Assembly (NCBI RefSeq): GCF_938002845.1
Contig: NZ_CALKZP010000048.1
Span: forward strand, 1 to 64,000
DNA length: 64,000 bases
Source of the DNA: an uncultured Campylobacter sp.
Lineage (GTDB): Bacteria; Campylobacterota; Campylobacteria; Campylobacterales; Campylobacteraceae
Reading direction: 5' to 3'
This document shows, one piece after another, positions 45,169 to 55,500 of the stretch. Positions within the stretch are counted from its first letter, which is position 1. Each line of letters starts with the position of its first letter. The notes below the pieces were generated by a model. It was not told the DNA's origin. It did not search any database and saw only the letters and a program-made list of their open reading frames with translations. The position numbers and the translations under genes were made by a program.

Positions 45169-45383
45169 AGCGCGGACTTTGAGCTAGCTTGCGGGCTAGA
45201 TAAAGGCGGCTTAAATTTTAAAATTTAACGCCGAGCTTGGAAGCGAAATTTTAAAATTTTAATGGTCGGCGATTAAAAAGTTCGGACGGCGCGCTCGGCT
45301 AGCGCGACGACGGCTTGTTTGAGCGCAGGCTTGGCTATGGCATAAGAAACCAAAATAGATACGTTAAATTTATGGAGGCAAAA

Positions 45384-45812
45384 ATGAACAAAATAACCTG
45401 CATCTGCCTAGACGTGCGAAGCATGCAAAGGGCGCTGAAATTTTATCGCGACGGCCTAGGTTACGAGACGGATTGCAAAGAGGACAACCCGCCCGTGTGT
45501 TTTTTCAATACGCCGGGGAGCAAATTTGAGCTCTACCCGCTAGACGCGCTGGCGCGAGATACCAGCGAAAACGATCCGCCGAAGGGTAGCGGATTTGGCG
45601 GCATCACGCTAGCCTACAACGTAAAAAACAAAGAGGACGTAGCTAGCGTCATAGAGCTAGTAAAAAAAGCGGGCGGAACCATCGTCAAGGAGCCTCAAGA
45701 TACGTTTTGGGGCGTATACCACGCGTATTTTGCCGATCCGGACGGATACTACTGGGAGGTGACTTGGGGGCCCGGTTTTAAATTTGACGAGGACGGGTTG
45801 CTCAAATTTTAG
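45384..45812 (+). CDS. VOC (glyoxalase/bleomycin-resistance) family protein
   Basis: 142 residues from ATG 45384, chosen for GGAGG six bases upstream; the open frame starts earlier. Paired beta-alpha-beta-beta-beta modules with YRDGLGYE, NTPGSKFELYPLD and the C-terminal YFADPDGYYWEVTWGPGF. Metal-ligand-like Glu residues are at the two strand ends. These enzymes handle small reactive molecules (methylglyoxal adducts, antibiotics); substrate unknown. Confidence 0.85.
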   Translation: MNKITCICLDVRSMQRALKFYRDGLGYETDCKEDNPPVCFFNTPGSKFELYPLDALARDTSENDPPKGSGFGGITLAYNVKNKEDVASVIELVKKAGGTIVKEPQDTFWGVYHAYFADPDGYYWEVTWGPGFKFDEDGLLKF

Positions 45813-46175
45813 ATCAAAATTTTTGCGGATGAGGCTTGTTCGGAGGGCCGAAGCCTTTGGCCTAAGCGTGTAAAATTTTAAACTTAAAATTTTATTGCAA
45901 ATCATCGGGCGGAGCTTTTGTAGCTCGTATAATTTGCGGCGCCGTTTTTTTCGCGCTTTTCTCTAAACATCAAGCGAAATTTTACTCTCCGATATTATCC
46001 GCGGCGTAGATTTTGTGTGAGGCTAAAATTTGTGTCCTGCACCGCGTACCTCGCTGCACTGCTTTACCTCCGCTCAGCAGCCTTATCAGCATCGCATGCC
46101 GCTACACAAAGCAAGAAAGCGGATATTTCGCGGCGCTTTTGTCCGTGAGCGCGGCGAGGAAAAAGCGATAAGCTC
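45813..46175. other. Intergenic stretch, no gene recognised
   Basis: No ORF with support. Its right part runs into the decayed oxidoreductase that ends at 46176. Confidence 0.5.
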
Positions 46176-46268
46176 CTAGAAGCTTTGCGCGGCGGTCTCT
46201 TTCAAAAACCGTTTGTTTATGACCGAATTCTTAATGTCGGAGTGAGCTAGAATGATTAAATTTTTCAT
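46176..46268 (-). pseudogene. N-terminal remnant of an NAD(P)H oxidoreductase
   Basis: ATG 46268 with AAAGGAAAAAT before it reads MKNLIILAHSDIKNSVINKR and stops at TAG after 30 residues. This is the start of a flavodoxin-like NAD(P)H quinone oxidoreductase (compare MKTLVILSHPNFAASRVNKA of the intact gene at 47418). Downstream sequence has no matching continuation, so the gene has lost its body. Confidence 0.6.
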
Positions 46269-46524
46269 ATTTTTCCTTTAAAATTTTATTTTTGGGCGAT
46301 AAATTTCGCCGCTAAAATCGCAGATAGAGCTCCGCTTTGAAATTTTATTTTCAAATTAGCGGCGGAATTCTAAGGCAAAATTTTAAGACCGAATTTTAAT
46401 GCCGAAGCTTCGGCGCTTAAATTTGACGCCGAATTCCATAGCGAATTTCAGTGCATAAATTTTATAATTAAAGCTTAGCGCCCAAATACGCCGGAGCTCT
46501 ATTTCAAAACACTAGTTTGGCGCT

Positions 46525-47052
46525 TTATTTCCCCACAGCTAGCAGATCCGCGAGTACCTTTGCGGCGTGATCCTTTGCCTTGACGCTTTTATAGACCTTT
46601 AAAATTTTGCCGTCCGCGCCGATCAGAAAGGTCGAGCGCACGATGCCCAGATACTCGCGCCCGTAGTTTTTGCGCACCTGCCACGCGCCGTATAGCTTGG
46701 CTACCTCGTGCTGCAGATCGCTCAGCAGGATGTGCTTTAGGCTTTGCTTGGCGATGAAGCCCGCGTGGGATTTGGCGCTGTCGGGGCTGATGCCTACGAT
46801 CACGCAGTCTGCGGCGATGAAATCATCGTACGCGGCGCTAAATTCGCACGCTTCGGTCGTGCAGCCGGGGGTGTTATCCTTGGGGTAAAAATACAGCGCG
46901 ACCCTCTTGCCCGCGAAGTCCTTTAGCGCGACGCTCGCTCCGTCGGCGTTTTGCAGCGTAAAAGCGGGCGCTACGTCTCCAGCTTGCAGCGTGATTTTGC
47001 GCTCGCGATCCTCTGCGCTAAACTCGTCTTCGATCTGTGTTTTTCTCTGCAT
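46525..47052 (-). CDS. bcp: Thioredoxin-dependent thiol peroxidase (Bcp/PrxQ type)
   Basis: 175 residues, ATG after AAAAAAGGACACGAT. Reduces peroxides in the cytoplasm. C64 (peroxidatic) and C69 (resolving) in FYPKDNTPGCTTEACEFSAA place it in PrxQ. The usual protein is about 150-155 residues; this one has ~18 extra charged residues at the N-terminus (MQRKTQIEDEFSAEDRERK). GISPDSAKSHAGFIAKQSLK and STFLIGADGKI are family segments. Stands alone. Confidence 0.93.
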   Translation of the reverse strand: MQRKTQIEDEFSAEDRERKITLQAGDVAPAFTLQNADGASVALKDFAGKRVALYFYPKDNTPGCTTEACEFSAAYDDFIAADCVIVGISPDSAKSHAGFIAKQSLKHILLSDLQHEVAKLYGAWQVRKNYGREYLGIVRSTFLIGADGKILKVYKSVKAKDHAAKVLADLLAVGK

Positions 47053-47417
47053 ATCGTGTCCTTTTTTTGAAATTTTCGGGCTCGTAGCCCAAATCGCGGC
47101 TAAATTTTAATCTTTTTTCATAAATTTATCCTTGCTTGGACGAAATTTTGTCCTGCACCGCAGCTGCACGCGATCGGGTGGATCGCAAGCGAGATCGTTC
47201 CAGACAAGAGCGGGCTAGGGGCTTGCTTTGCGGCACGCGTAAAAACATTTTGTTGCACATGCCTTGAGGTAGTATGGTACGAGAGCGCCTCGTATCTATC
47301 GTGCCACGCAAATCCAGGTTCCTCACAAGCAAAATAACGCTCGTTTTCACAACCCTTCTTAATCTACTTTTAGCTTTTTAACGATATGATTCTACAAATT
47401 TTAACAAAGGATACAAC

Positions 47418-47966
47418 ATGAAAACGCTCGTGATCTTATCGCATCCCAATTTCGCCGCCTCGCGCGTGAACAAAGCCCTATCGCAGGTCGCAAAGGGCGC
47501 TGCCGGCGTAGAGGTGCGCCATTTGGAAGGGCTTTACGGCACCGATACTGCGCGCATTGACGCCCGCGCAGAGCAAGACGCGCTATTGGGCGCTGAGCGC
47601 ATCGTATTTTTGTACCCGATGTACTGGCTAAACGTGCCGCCTATGCTAAAAGCCTATATCGACATCGTCTTTTCGCACGAGCTGGTGGGCTCCGGCGCGC
47701 TTAAGGGCAAGGTCCTGCAGCTTGCGCTAAGTGCTAGTACGCCGCTTAGCGAGTACTCCAAACAGGGCGCGATCGGCTTTAGCATGGACGAAATTTTAAC
47801 GCCGCTTAAGATCGCGGCAAACTACTGCGGGATGGACTTTGCCGTGCCGTTTATCAGTAGTGGGTTTGAGCCCGGCGAGTTTGGCGGCGATGCCGTAGAT
47901 GCCGCAGCCGCACGCTTTGGCAAACTTTTACGAGGCGAACTAAGCTCCGACGAGTATCAAATTTAG
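47418..47966 (+). CDS. NAD(P)H oxidoreductase, flavodoxin-like fold (KefF/MdaB type)
   Basis: 182 residues, ATG after AAAGGATACAAC. MKTLVILSHPNFAASRVNKA, IVFLYPMYWLNVPPMLKAYI and LQLALSAST-type stretches define the Flavodoxin_2 family: FMN/FAD proteins that reduce quinones by two electrons using NAD(P)H. It is the intact counterpart of the remnant at 46176-46268. No neighbours in an operon. Long gene-free region follows. Confidence 0.88.
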   Translation: MKTLVILSHPNFAASRVNKALSQVAKGAAGVEVRHLEGLYGTDTARIDARAEQDALLGAERIVFLYPMYWLNVPPMLKAYIDIVFSHELVGSGALKGKVLQLALSASTPLSEYSKQGAIGFSMDEILTPLKIAANYCGMDFAVPFISSGFEPGEFGGDAVDAAAARFGKLLRGELSSDEYQI

Positions 47967-48762
47967 CAAAGCAAATGCCCGCTACCCGCGGCGATGAGCT
48001 GAAATTTTACAAGAGTGATTTTATTCGCGGAATCTACGCCTTTTAACGAGCCGATCGACAAAAGCTTAAAGTGAATCAAAACACGCTATGGACTGTTGCG
48101 ACTAACTAATACGTGTATGCACTCGTTGTAGCCAGTGTTGATTGCTTAACAAGGTATAAGCGTATTTAAACACGCGCATCGGCTAGCTAATGTTGTCATC
48201 TATGGAGGCACGAATGGCGTTCGGCTCGAAGCCATCGGCGTAAAACTCATCGTGTCTTATTTGCGCAATAGTGGTTAAATTTCGTAGCAAGCGGCAAAGT
48301 AGGGGGGTGACGTGATCTTTGGATCAGGTCTGGGTTTTGCGAAGCAGTCTATGTCGCGCTTGGAGAGTTTAAATTTTAAAATTTACCGCATCGCGTAGTA
48401 TTTTGCAAAACATCGCACCGCCACCGCGAAAAGATATGCTGAGCCTGCCGCTGTAAAAGTGTGGTGATCGGTCATTACCGAGCAAAGTAGCGTAGCGAGT
48501 GCGCAAATAAAGTCGTTATAACCTAGCGAGGTAGGGCAAGGGCGGGTCTGCATTTCATAAATATATCGCGCGTGGGCTTACCTGCTGCATAGATGCAAAG
48601 CCTGCGCAAAATTCGCACTGCGGTAAAATAGGGTAAGACCGCTCTTGGTGTGATTGGGGCTGGATGTCGCGCGGGGTGCATCTGCGCGCATGAGAGAAAA
48701 GAGCACTTATAGCGCGATTTGAGTTGCTACGAAATTTGATTTATCAAAAGAGATTTTTGAAG
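47967..48762. other. Long stretch without a recognisable gene
   Basis: Nearly 800 bases. Several short frames open but none has a ribosome site or family match. The composition is less AAATTT-rich than other spacers in the window (few such words between 48000 and 48700), so it could be old coding DNA. Confidence 0.5.
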
Positions 48763-48793
48763 AAGGAGCAGAATTTATAAAATTTTGCTCCTT
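48763..48793 (-). terminator. Hairpin downstream of the di-Mop gene
   Basis: AAGGAGCA (48763-48770) pairs with TGCTCCTT (48786-48793), extended by GAATTT/AAATTTT pairs with one mismatch. It lies 55 bases after the minus-strand gene ending at 48849. T-rich stretches follow. Confidence 0.6.
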
Positions 48794-48848
48794 GATTTTG
48801 TGATGTTTAAAACGCGCGCATCGCTATCGCACGCACCGTTATGCCTGA

Positions 48849-49274
48849 TTATTTCACGCCGACGATGATTTGAGTAGCTTTGATGATTGCGGTTACTTCA
48901 TCATCTTTTTTAAGAGCTAAATTTTTAACCGATTCGTTTGTGACGGTTGCGCTTAAATTCTCGCCGCCTGCGCTTCTGACGCTGATTTCGGAATTTACCG
49001 CGCCCTCTTTAACGGCGGTGATTTTGCCCTTTATTTGGTTGGTCGCGCTTAAGCGTAGATCGTTCTCGCCTTTGGAGATGATGACGCTTGGGGCTTTGAA
49101 TAAAAATACCGCCTCTTTTCCTGCTTTTAAATCCAAAGTTTTTTCAGAATCAACCGTCACGGTCGCTTTTAGCACGTCGCCGCCTCTGGTTTTAGCTGTG
49201 ATTAGCGAATTTACCGCACCTGTTTTTACATCGCTTATCACGACATGAAGCTGATTTCTAGCACTGATTGCCAT
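48849..49274 (-). CDS. Molybdenum-pterin-binding (di-Mop) protein
   Basis: 141 residues, ATG after AAGGAGAAACA. Two tandem Mop/TOBE domains: SARNQLHVVISDVKTGAVNS (residues ~4-23) and SATNQIKGKITAVKEGAVNS (~76-95), each followed by a five-stranded OB-like half. Such proteins bind molybdate or tungstate in the cytosol for storage or homeostasis. Campylobacter needs Mo/W for formate dehydrogenase and nitrate reductases. No transporter gene lies beside it. Confidence 0.92.
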   Translation of the reverse strand: MAISARNQLHVVISDVKTGAVNSLITAKTRGGDVLKATVTVDSEKTLDLKAGKEAVFLFKAPSVIISKGENDLRLSATNQIKGKITAVKEGAVNSEISVRSAGGENLSATVTNESVKNLALKKDDEVTAIIKATQIIVGVK

Positions 49275-49748
49275 TGTTTCTCCTTGTGAAAAATTACGAG
49301 CAATGTTAGCGGTAAATCCTTAAATGAAATTTAAAAGTGCTGCGTGTAAGAAATTAATTTGATTTGTTGCGAATTTATATTAAGCCCACTTTTTAAATTC
49401 CTAGCTTGCATTATTAAAAGTAGCGTTAAAAAATAGATGAAATTCTAAATTTGCATATATTAAATCGAGTTATTTTCCTTGAAATTTTATTCGCTTTTTA
49501 TAAAATTATGCGTTTTTTAAAGCTCTGACGCAAAATTTAGCGTTTGTTTTGCACATCTGCGAAGTGTACATCCGGATAGAAAATTTATCTCAAATCGCGC
49601 CCGATAAGGCTTTAAGAGCGCTCCGCTCACGCCTATTCGCTGAATTTTGCGCCTTACACATCGGTTTTTACGAGTGGATTTTGGGCGATCGAGGCGGTTT
49701 TACATTTGCTTTAAAATATGGCGAGCAATGCGCTTTGAGCGCAAAATT
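49275..49748. other. Intergenic region, no supported gene
   Basis: A plus-strand frame at 49549-49752 starts with TTG, has no ribosome site and runs into the DUF488 gene antisense. Promoter for the di-Mop gene is probably within 49280-49340. Confidence 0.45.
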
Positions 49749-50105
49749 TTAGTGCACCTTGCTTTGCAAGAAATCGCGCAAAATCATCGCGTGGTTGCAC
49801 TGCTCGTCCTTTGCGGCGTATAGTAGAGTAACTAGCGGCTCATCTTTGACCGCTTTCAAAAACTCCTCCACGGCGGGATTTTGCGAAAGCTCGGCTAGAT
49901 AAAGCTCCTTAAAATGGGCGAAATTCTCAGGCTTATGTGCGAAAAGCTTACGTATTTCGGTACTAGGCGTTATATCTTTTGCCCACATATCAAGCTCGAG
50001 CGCATCTTTTTTTACGCCGCGCGGCCATAGCCTATCGCAAAGCACGCGAAATCCATCCTCTTTCTCTGCGCTCTCATAGACGCGCTTAATCTTAAATTTT
50101 GTCAT
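49749..50105 (-). CDS. DUF488 family protein (YeaO-like)
   Basis: 118 residues, AAAGGAGTAAACT before the ATG. IKRVYESAEKEDGFRVLCDR then LWPRGVKKDALELDMWAKDI, and LVTLLYAAKDEQCNHAMILR are DUF488 signatures. Small cytosolic protein of unknown function, often near metal or stress genes. It follows purF by 20 bases on the same strand, so it may be read through. Confidence 0.9.
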   Translation of the reverse strand: MTKFKIKRVYESAEKEDGFRVLCDRLWPRGVKKDALELDMWAKDITPSTEIRKLFAHKPENFAHFKELYLAELSQNPAVEEFLKAVKDEPLVTLLYAAKDEQCNHAMILRDFLQSKVH

Positions 50106-50125
50106 AGTTTACTCCTTTAAATTCG

Positions 50126-51472
50126 CTAATCTTTGATAAAATAATCGCCGTCGAAGCTTACGAGCGAGTACTTGCGCTCGCCCCCAAGCGCCTCTACGAG
50201 CTCAGGCACGCTAAGAAACGTGAGGCTATCGGCGCCTATAAATTTGCAAATTTCATCCGTGCTCATATTTGCGGCGATCAGCTCGCGCACGCTCGGCGTA
50301 TCGATGCCGTAGCGCTCGGGATACTTTAGCTCGGGGCTTGCGATGCACATATGCACGCGCGCTGCGCCCGCATGGCGCAGAAGCTCGACAATCTTTTTGC
50401 TCGTGGTGCCGCGCACGATGCTGTCATCGATCACCGCGACGCTCTTACCGTGCAGTGCCGCGCCTATCGGATTTAGCTTGAGTTTGACCTTTAAATTTCG
50501 CACCTCTTGCGTCGGCTCAATGAAGGTGCGGCCGATGTAGTGGTTGCGCACGATCGCCATCTCAAAAGGGATTTTGCTCTCTTGCGCGAAACCCAGCGCC
50601 GCCGGCACGCCGCTATCGGGCACGGGCACGACGAAATCAGCTTTTAAACTCCCGCATTTTCGCGCGAGCGCAGCGCCCAGTTTTTTTCTGACCTCATATA
50701 CGTTTTTGCCCTCTACGACGCTGTCGGGGCGCGCGAAGTAGATGTATTCAAACGCGCAAATTCTAGCCTCCGCAGCTTTTAAAATTTGAACCGAGCTAAA
50801 CTCATCCTTGCCCTCTTCGAAGATCACCATCTCGCCGGGTTTTACGTCGCGGACGAACTCGGCTCCTACGAGATCAAACGCGCAAGTCTCGCTCGCGACG
50901 ATGTAGCCGCCGTCTTTAAGCCTGCCGATGCTGAGCGGACGCACGCCGTAGCGATCGCGCACGGCAAACATCTTCGAGCGGCTCAGGATCAGAAGCGAAT
51001 ACGCGCCCACGCACTGATTCAGAGCTTCGACGATGCGGTCTTTTAGATGCTCCTGCTTGCTACGGGCGATGAGGTGCAGTATATTTTCGGTGTCCATACC
51101 GGACTGAAAGATCGCACCCTCGCTTACGAGCTTACGGCGAATTTCGTCTTTGTTGATCAAATTTCCGTTATGAACGATAGAGATCTCCCCAAGAGCGTAA
51201 TTGCCCGCAACGGGCTGCGCGTCCTTTAGGCTATCTGCACCCGCGGTGCCGTAGCGGTTGTGACCGATCGCGATGTTGCCCTTTAAAATTTCAAAGCTTG
51301 CGGGGCTAAAAACCTCCGTCACGAGCCCTGTGGCTTTGATAGTTTTGATATGATGGTTGAAGCTCGAGCTGATACCGCTTGCCTCCTGGCCGCGGTGCTG
51401 CATGGCAAAAAGCCCGTAATACGCGGTTTTAGCCGCACCTTCGGAATTTATGACTCCCACGATTGCGCACAT
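50126..51472 (-). CDS. purF: Amidophosphoribosyltransferase
   Basis: 448 residues. First committed step of purine synthesis: PRPP plus glutamine to phosphoribosylamine. Cys2 is the N-terminal nucleophile of the glutaminase domain (MCAIVGVINSEGAAKTAYYG); GQEASGI and IGHNRYGTAG follow. The PRPP loop is VIDDSIVRGTTSKKI near residue 350. No long propeptide, so only Met is removed. AAGAGG precedes the start. No purine operon around. Confidence 0.97.
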   Translation of the reverse strand: MCAIVGVINSEGAAKTAYYGLFAMQHRGQEASGISSSFNHHIKTIKATGLVTEVFSPASFEILKGNIAIGHNRYGTAGADSLKDAQPVAGNYALGEISIVHNGNLINKDEIRRKLVSEGAIFQSGMDTENILHLIARSKQEHLKDRIVEALNQCVGAYSLLILSRSKMFAVRDRYGVRPLSIGRLKDGGYIVASETCAFDLVGAEFVRDVKPGEMVIFEEGKDEFSSVQILKAAEARICAFEYIYFARPDSVVEGKNVYEVRKKLGAALARKCGSLKADFVVPVPDSGVPAALGFAQESKIPFEMAIVRNHYIGRTFIEPTQEVRNLKVKLKLNPIGAALHGKSVAVIDDSIVRGTTSKKIVELLRHAGAARVHMCIASPELKYPERYGIDTPSVRELIAANMSTDEICKFIGADSLTFLSVPELVEALGGERKYSLVSFDGDYFIKD

Positions 51473-51483
51473 TTTCTAACCTC

Positions 51484-51716
51484 TTAAATTTTATTTTTTA
51501 GAAATTTATCTATATTTTGTTTTATCATTGACGGCTTGCCGTCCGTCATGTTGCCGGCGCCTCATCAAATAGATCGGCTGAAATTTTAAACCTCTCGGCG
51601 ATATTCGCTCCGCCTTTGGCGTAGCTACCAAATAGTCCGACTTTGTAAATTCCAAAGCTTTCAAGCTCGGGCTTTAGCTCGCGCAAAAAATTTAAAATTT
51701 CATCTTTGGTTGGCAT
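51484..51716 (-). pseudogene. Decayed MNT-type nucleotidyltransferase (antitoxin-like)
   Basis: ATG 51716 after AGAGGAAAAA reads MPTKDEILNFLRELKPELES then FGIYKVGLFGSYAKGGANIA, the nucleotidyltransferase GSYARG-type motif, but stops after 56 residues without the catalytic DxD. An overlapping frame (ATGA at 51546-51549) gives KPSMIKQNIDKFLKNKI, like the C-terminus of these proteins. The middle appears lost. MNT proteins usually partner HEPN toxins; none is seen. Confidence 0.55.
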
Positions 51717-51745
51717 TTTTTCCTCTTAAATTTAGCCGCAAAGGT

Positions 51746-52507
51746 CTAGATTCCTAAGCAGTCGTCTATGCCGTAAAGCCCGCTATTTTGGGGCGCTAGC
51801 CAAACTGCGGCCCTTATCGCGCCTCTGGCAAAGGTCGCGCGCGAAGTTGCCGTATGATTTAGCTCGATGAACTCGCCCTCGCCGTAAAATCCCACCGTGT
51901 GGCGCCCGACTATATCGCCTCCGCGCAGCGACATCACGGCGATCTCGTCCTTGCCGCGCTCGCCGATGAGCCCGTCGCGACCACTTACGCGCACGTCTTT
52001 TAAGCTTAGCTCGCGCTCGCTCGCGGCGCTTTCCGCAAGGCTCATCGCCGTGCCGCTCGGGGCGTCTTTTTTGTGGCGGTGGTGCATCTCTAAAATTTCG
52101 CAGTCAAAATCGCGCAGGCTCCTACTAGCAAGCGCTACGAGTTTGTTTAGCACCGCAACGCCCAGGCTCATATTCGTAGCGTGTAGTACGGGCATTTTTG
52201 CGCTGCATTCGCGCAGTAGCCGCTCGCCCTCATCGCCCAGAGCCGTTGTGCCGATGCAAAGCGGCTTTGGATGCGAAAGCGCAAATTCCATTAAATTTAT
52301 TGCGCCGTCTCGGATCGTGAAGTCTATCACGACGTCGCAGCCGCTAAAAAGCTCGTCGTAGCTGCTCGTTACGGCGCAGCTGGGCGTATAATCAAGCGGC
52401 GCAATCGTGTAGATTACGCTTGCTCGCGCCTGATCGAAATTTTTCAGGCATTCGTAGATCATCGTGCCCATTCTGCCGCTTCCGCCGTGAATTCCTATAT
52501 TTATCAT
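51746..52507 (-). CDS. dapB: 4-hydroxy-tetrahydrodipicolinate reductase
   Basis: 253 residues. NAD(P)H-dependent reduction in lysine/DAP synthesis. [20 protein letters not shown] is the dinucleotide loop; [38 protein letters not shown] (the catalytic His/Lys region) and [20 protein letters not shown] are family blocks. Upstream of purF on the same strand, with the decayed gene between. Confidence 0.97.
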   Translation of the reverse strand: MINIGIHGGSGRMGTMIYECLKNFDQARASVIYTIAPLDYTPSCAVTSSYDELFSGCDVVIDFTIRDGAINLMEFALSHPKPLCIGTTALGDEGERLLRECSAKMPVLHATNMSLGVAVLNKLVALASRSLRDFDCEILEMHHRHKKDAPSGTAMSLAESAASERELSLKDVRVSGRDGLIGERGKDEIAVMSLRGGDIVGRHTVGFYGEGEFIELNHTATSRATFARGAIRAAVWLAPQNSGLYGIDDCLGI

Positions 52508-52557
52508 CGCCGTTCCTTTAAATTTAGTCCGCTTAGTATAGCCAAATTTTGCTTACA

Positions 52558-55500
52558 CTACCTCTCTACGCCGAGATTTAGCGGGATGAAGCTGTTTTGT
52601 TTGAGCTCGGCTTCGCTTGGTTTTTTGATCTCTATGCGAGAGGCGCTTACGCCGCGCTGCACGAGTGCCGCTTGCACGGCAGTCGCCCTGGCAAGGGCTA
52701 ACTCATCAAGACGCGAACGGGTAAATTTCTGCGCTGCTATCAGCTCCTCCATCGCCTCATCGCCGCTAGCTTTGATGCCGTATTTGACCTTAAGCGCCGC
52801 TATGGCTTCATCCGTGGAGAGACCTTGTTTATTAGACATCAGCGTGAGGGTATTTTGCAGCGAGCGCCTTTTAAACTCGTGAGTATCGAGCTTTTCGTTA
52901 TACGCAGAGTTTAGAATGATCTTGAGTTCAGGCTTGGCTTTTGCGACCTTGGCCAAATCATCGATTTTAGAGTTTTCGCTTATTAAAATTTCACTACTTG
53001 CCGCCTCAAAATCGATACTTTCGAGCTTTTTCGTATCTACGCCCGCGATCTTTCCCATAAATCTAAACGGACTTAACACGATATCCGAGAGCAGCTTTTT
53101 GACCGCACCCCAAACCAGCGCGCCGTAGCTAAATTTCGGATCGCTCAGCGTGCCGCTTAGAGGCAGGCTAATATCGATCTGATCGTCGCTGTCCTTTAGA
53201 ATCGATACCACTAGACCGATCGGAAGGCTCAGCGCATCCTTGCTCTGCACCTCTTTGCCGAGCTCGAAGCGGTCTAAATTTAGATCATTGCTTGCGTTTA
53301 GCTTGCCATCGTCGATTTTGTAGGCAAGTTTTAAATTTAACTTGCCGCCCGCGATTTCATTGCCGATATATTTGGCGGTATAGGGCGATGCGGGCACAAG
53401 CGGAATCTCCTTTAAAACGACGTTTATGTCGCTTTTGCGTTTAAAGTCCAGCGGATAGGCGCGCGCCGTGATGCTCGCTAACCCGCTTCCGCTTACGAGC
53501 GAGCTAAGCTTGATATCCGCCGCTCGCTTCGGGCTGATCTCGCTGATGCTTGCTTTCATATCGCTGATGCGCAGTTTAAAGGGTGTTGCTAGACTATCAT
53601 CAGTGAAATTTAAACTTCCGCCGCTAAGCGAGATATTTTTTACGCTCCAGGCAAAGTTTGCCTTGCTTTTTGCGGATCTGCCAGGTGCCGCTTCGGCGGG
53701 CTTTACGGCCTGCTTTGCCTGCGAGGCGGGCTTTATTAGCGAAGTTAAATTTAAACGCCTGTCTTTATTTAGCGAGATATTTGCCGCAGGTGAGCCAAGA
53801 ACGATCTTATTTAATGCGAGAGAGTTTGGGCTCAGCGCTATTTGCGCGACATTCAGCGACGCAAGGGAGAAAATTTTATCCCTGCCCGAGCTTAACGCCA
53901 AGCCCTTGCCCGATAGCTTTGCTTCGAGCGAGAATGTGTTTGAAAGCTTCAGCTGCCCTTGCGTAGCGAGCTCGCCCGCGATGGAGCCTGCGATAAATTC
54001 TGCCATATATTTGTTAAAAACGCTCAAGTTCGGCGCCTTTAAGCTAAAGTTCACGCCCACGTTAAGCGGCGCGATACTAGCCTTGCCGTCCGCGTTAGCG
54101 GTGATCTCGCCCGTGATAAGGCTTGCTTTGATACCGAAAGGCTCGGCGAAATTCGAGCTTAGCCCGCTTAGCGTGGCGCTAAAATCCTTGATCTCGTGCA
54201 CGTTGTTTTTAACGATAAAGCTCTCGCCGATCTTAGCCTGTGCGCCCGTTACGGAGGCTTCGCCGATCTTAAATTTTAAAGCGGGACTTTTGGAGGGCTT
54301 TTTAGAATTTAAATTTGTGCCGCTTGCCGTAGAATTTGCTTCCGCTTGGCTTACGGCACTAGAGCTCGCCGTTTTTTTAAAGCTCGCGTGATTTTTAGAG
54401 ATCGCGCTTAAAATCGCCAGATCGTTTATGCTTTTGGCGCCGTTAACGCCCACTTCCGAGTTGAAAAACGGCTCGTTTAGTAAAATTTTATCCACGCCCA
54501 GATCGAGATCCGCGACGTTAAATTTCACCCCTTGCACGCCGAAGCTTTCAAATCCGCTAAAAATTCCGTTTTTGTTTGCGATTTTGGAGTTTGAAATTTT
54601 AGCAAACTCCAGGCTTACGCCGTTTTGCGCGCCCTCTTTGTCGTAGCTAAACGCGCCCAGCTCGGTTGCGGCGACCGAAATTTTATCGCTGCGCGCTAGC
54701 GTAATCTGCGTATCCGCGATATTAAAGGCGCTAAAACCCGTATGAAGGGCCGTATCGTTACCTTCGGCGTTAAATTTCAAAAAATTTTCGGTGATTTTAG
54801 TGTCGTTTGAGACGACCGAAATTTGCGGGTTTGCAAAGCTTGAACGGTTTAGATCTACGCTTTTTACGGCGGAGTTTAGCCGCAAGTTCGCACCCGTTTT
54901 ATTAAAATCCAACGCAAAATCTGCGACCCGCGCGCCATCAAAGCCCGTGGAAATTTTAGTTTCGTTCATATCGTATTTTGCGCCTGAAACTAGCACTTGC
55001 GGAATCATCACTTTGCCTGAAATTTCATTCGAAACGTCCGTATTTAGGCTAAAGCTCGGGATTTTTAGCGAGCCTAGCGAAATTAAATTTTGATCTTGCA
55101 AAATTTCTAGGCTTTGCAGTTCGAGCTTTGAGTTTTCAAGCGCAAATTTTATATTTTCATCGAGGCTCAATCGGTAATTTAGAGTAGCGGAAAGGAAGCC
55201 GTTCCTAAACCGCACGCCGCTAGGATCAAGGTATGATAGCCAAAACGGATCGATTTTCAGCCGCGAGATATCTACCTTGCCGTGCAGACGAAGAGGCGCC
55301 AGGTCGATGGCTCCATCGAAGCTCAGCGCGTCGTATGTACGCGAAACGGCGCTTAAATCGTGCTCGCCGATCGTTTCGTTCTTTAAATTTAGCCCGTTGA
55401 TCTCATAATTTAGCTCGGTCGAGATGAGCGAAAACGGCCTTTTTAGGGAGTTATCTACGTAGCCCAGAGAGCCGCGCTCGATCTTAAAATTATTCAGCGT

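Noticed and set aside
49549..49752. 67-residue plus-strand ORF
   Set aside because: TTG start, no ribosome site, and it overlaps the DUF488 gene antisense.
53468..54391. 307-residue plus-strand ORF opposite the DUF748 gene
   Set aside because: Antisense frame of a low-complexity beta-rich protein; codon use and ribosome site favour the minus-strand gene.
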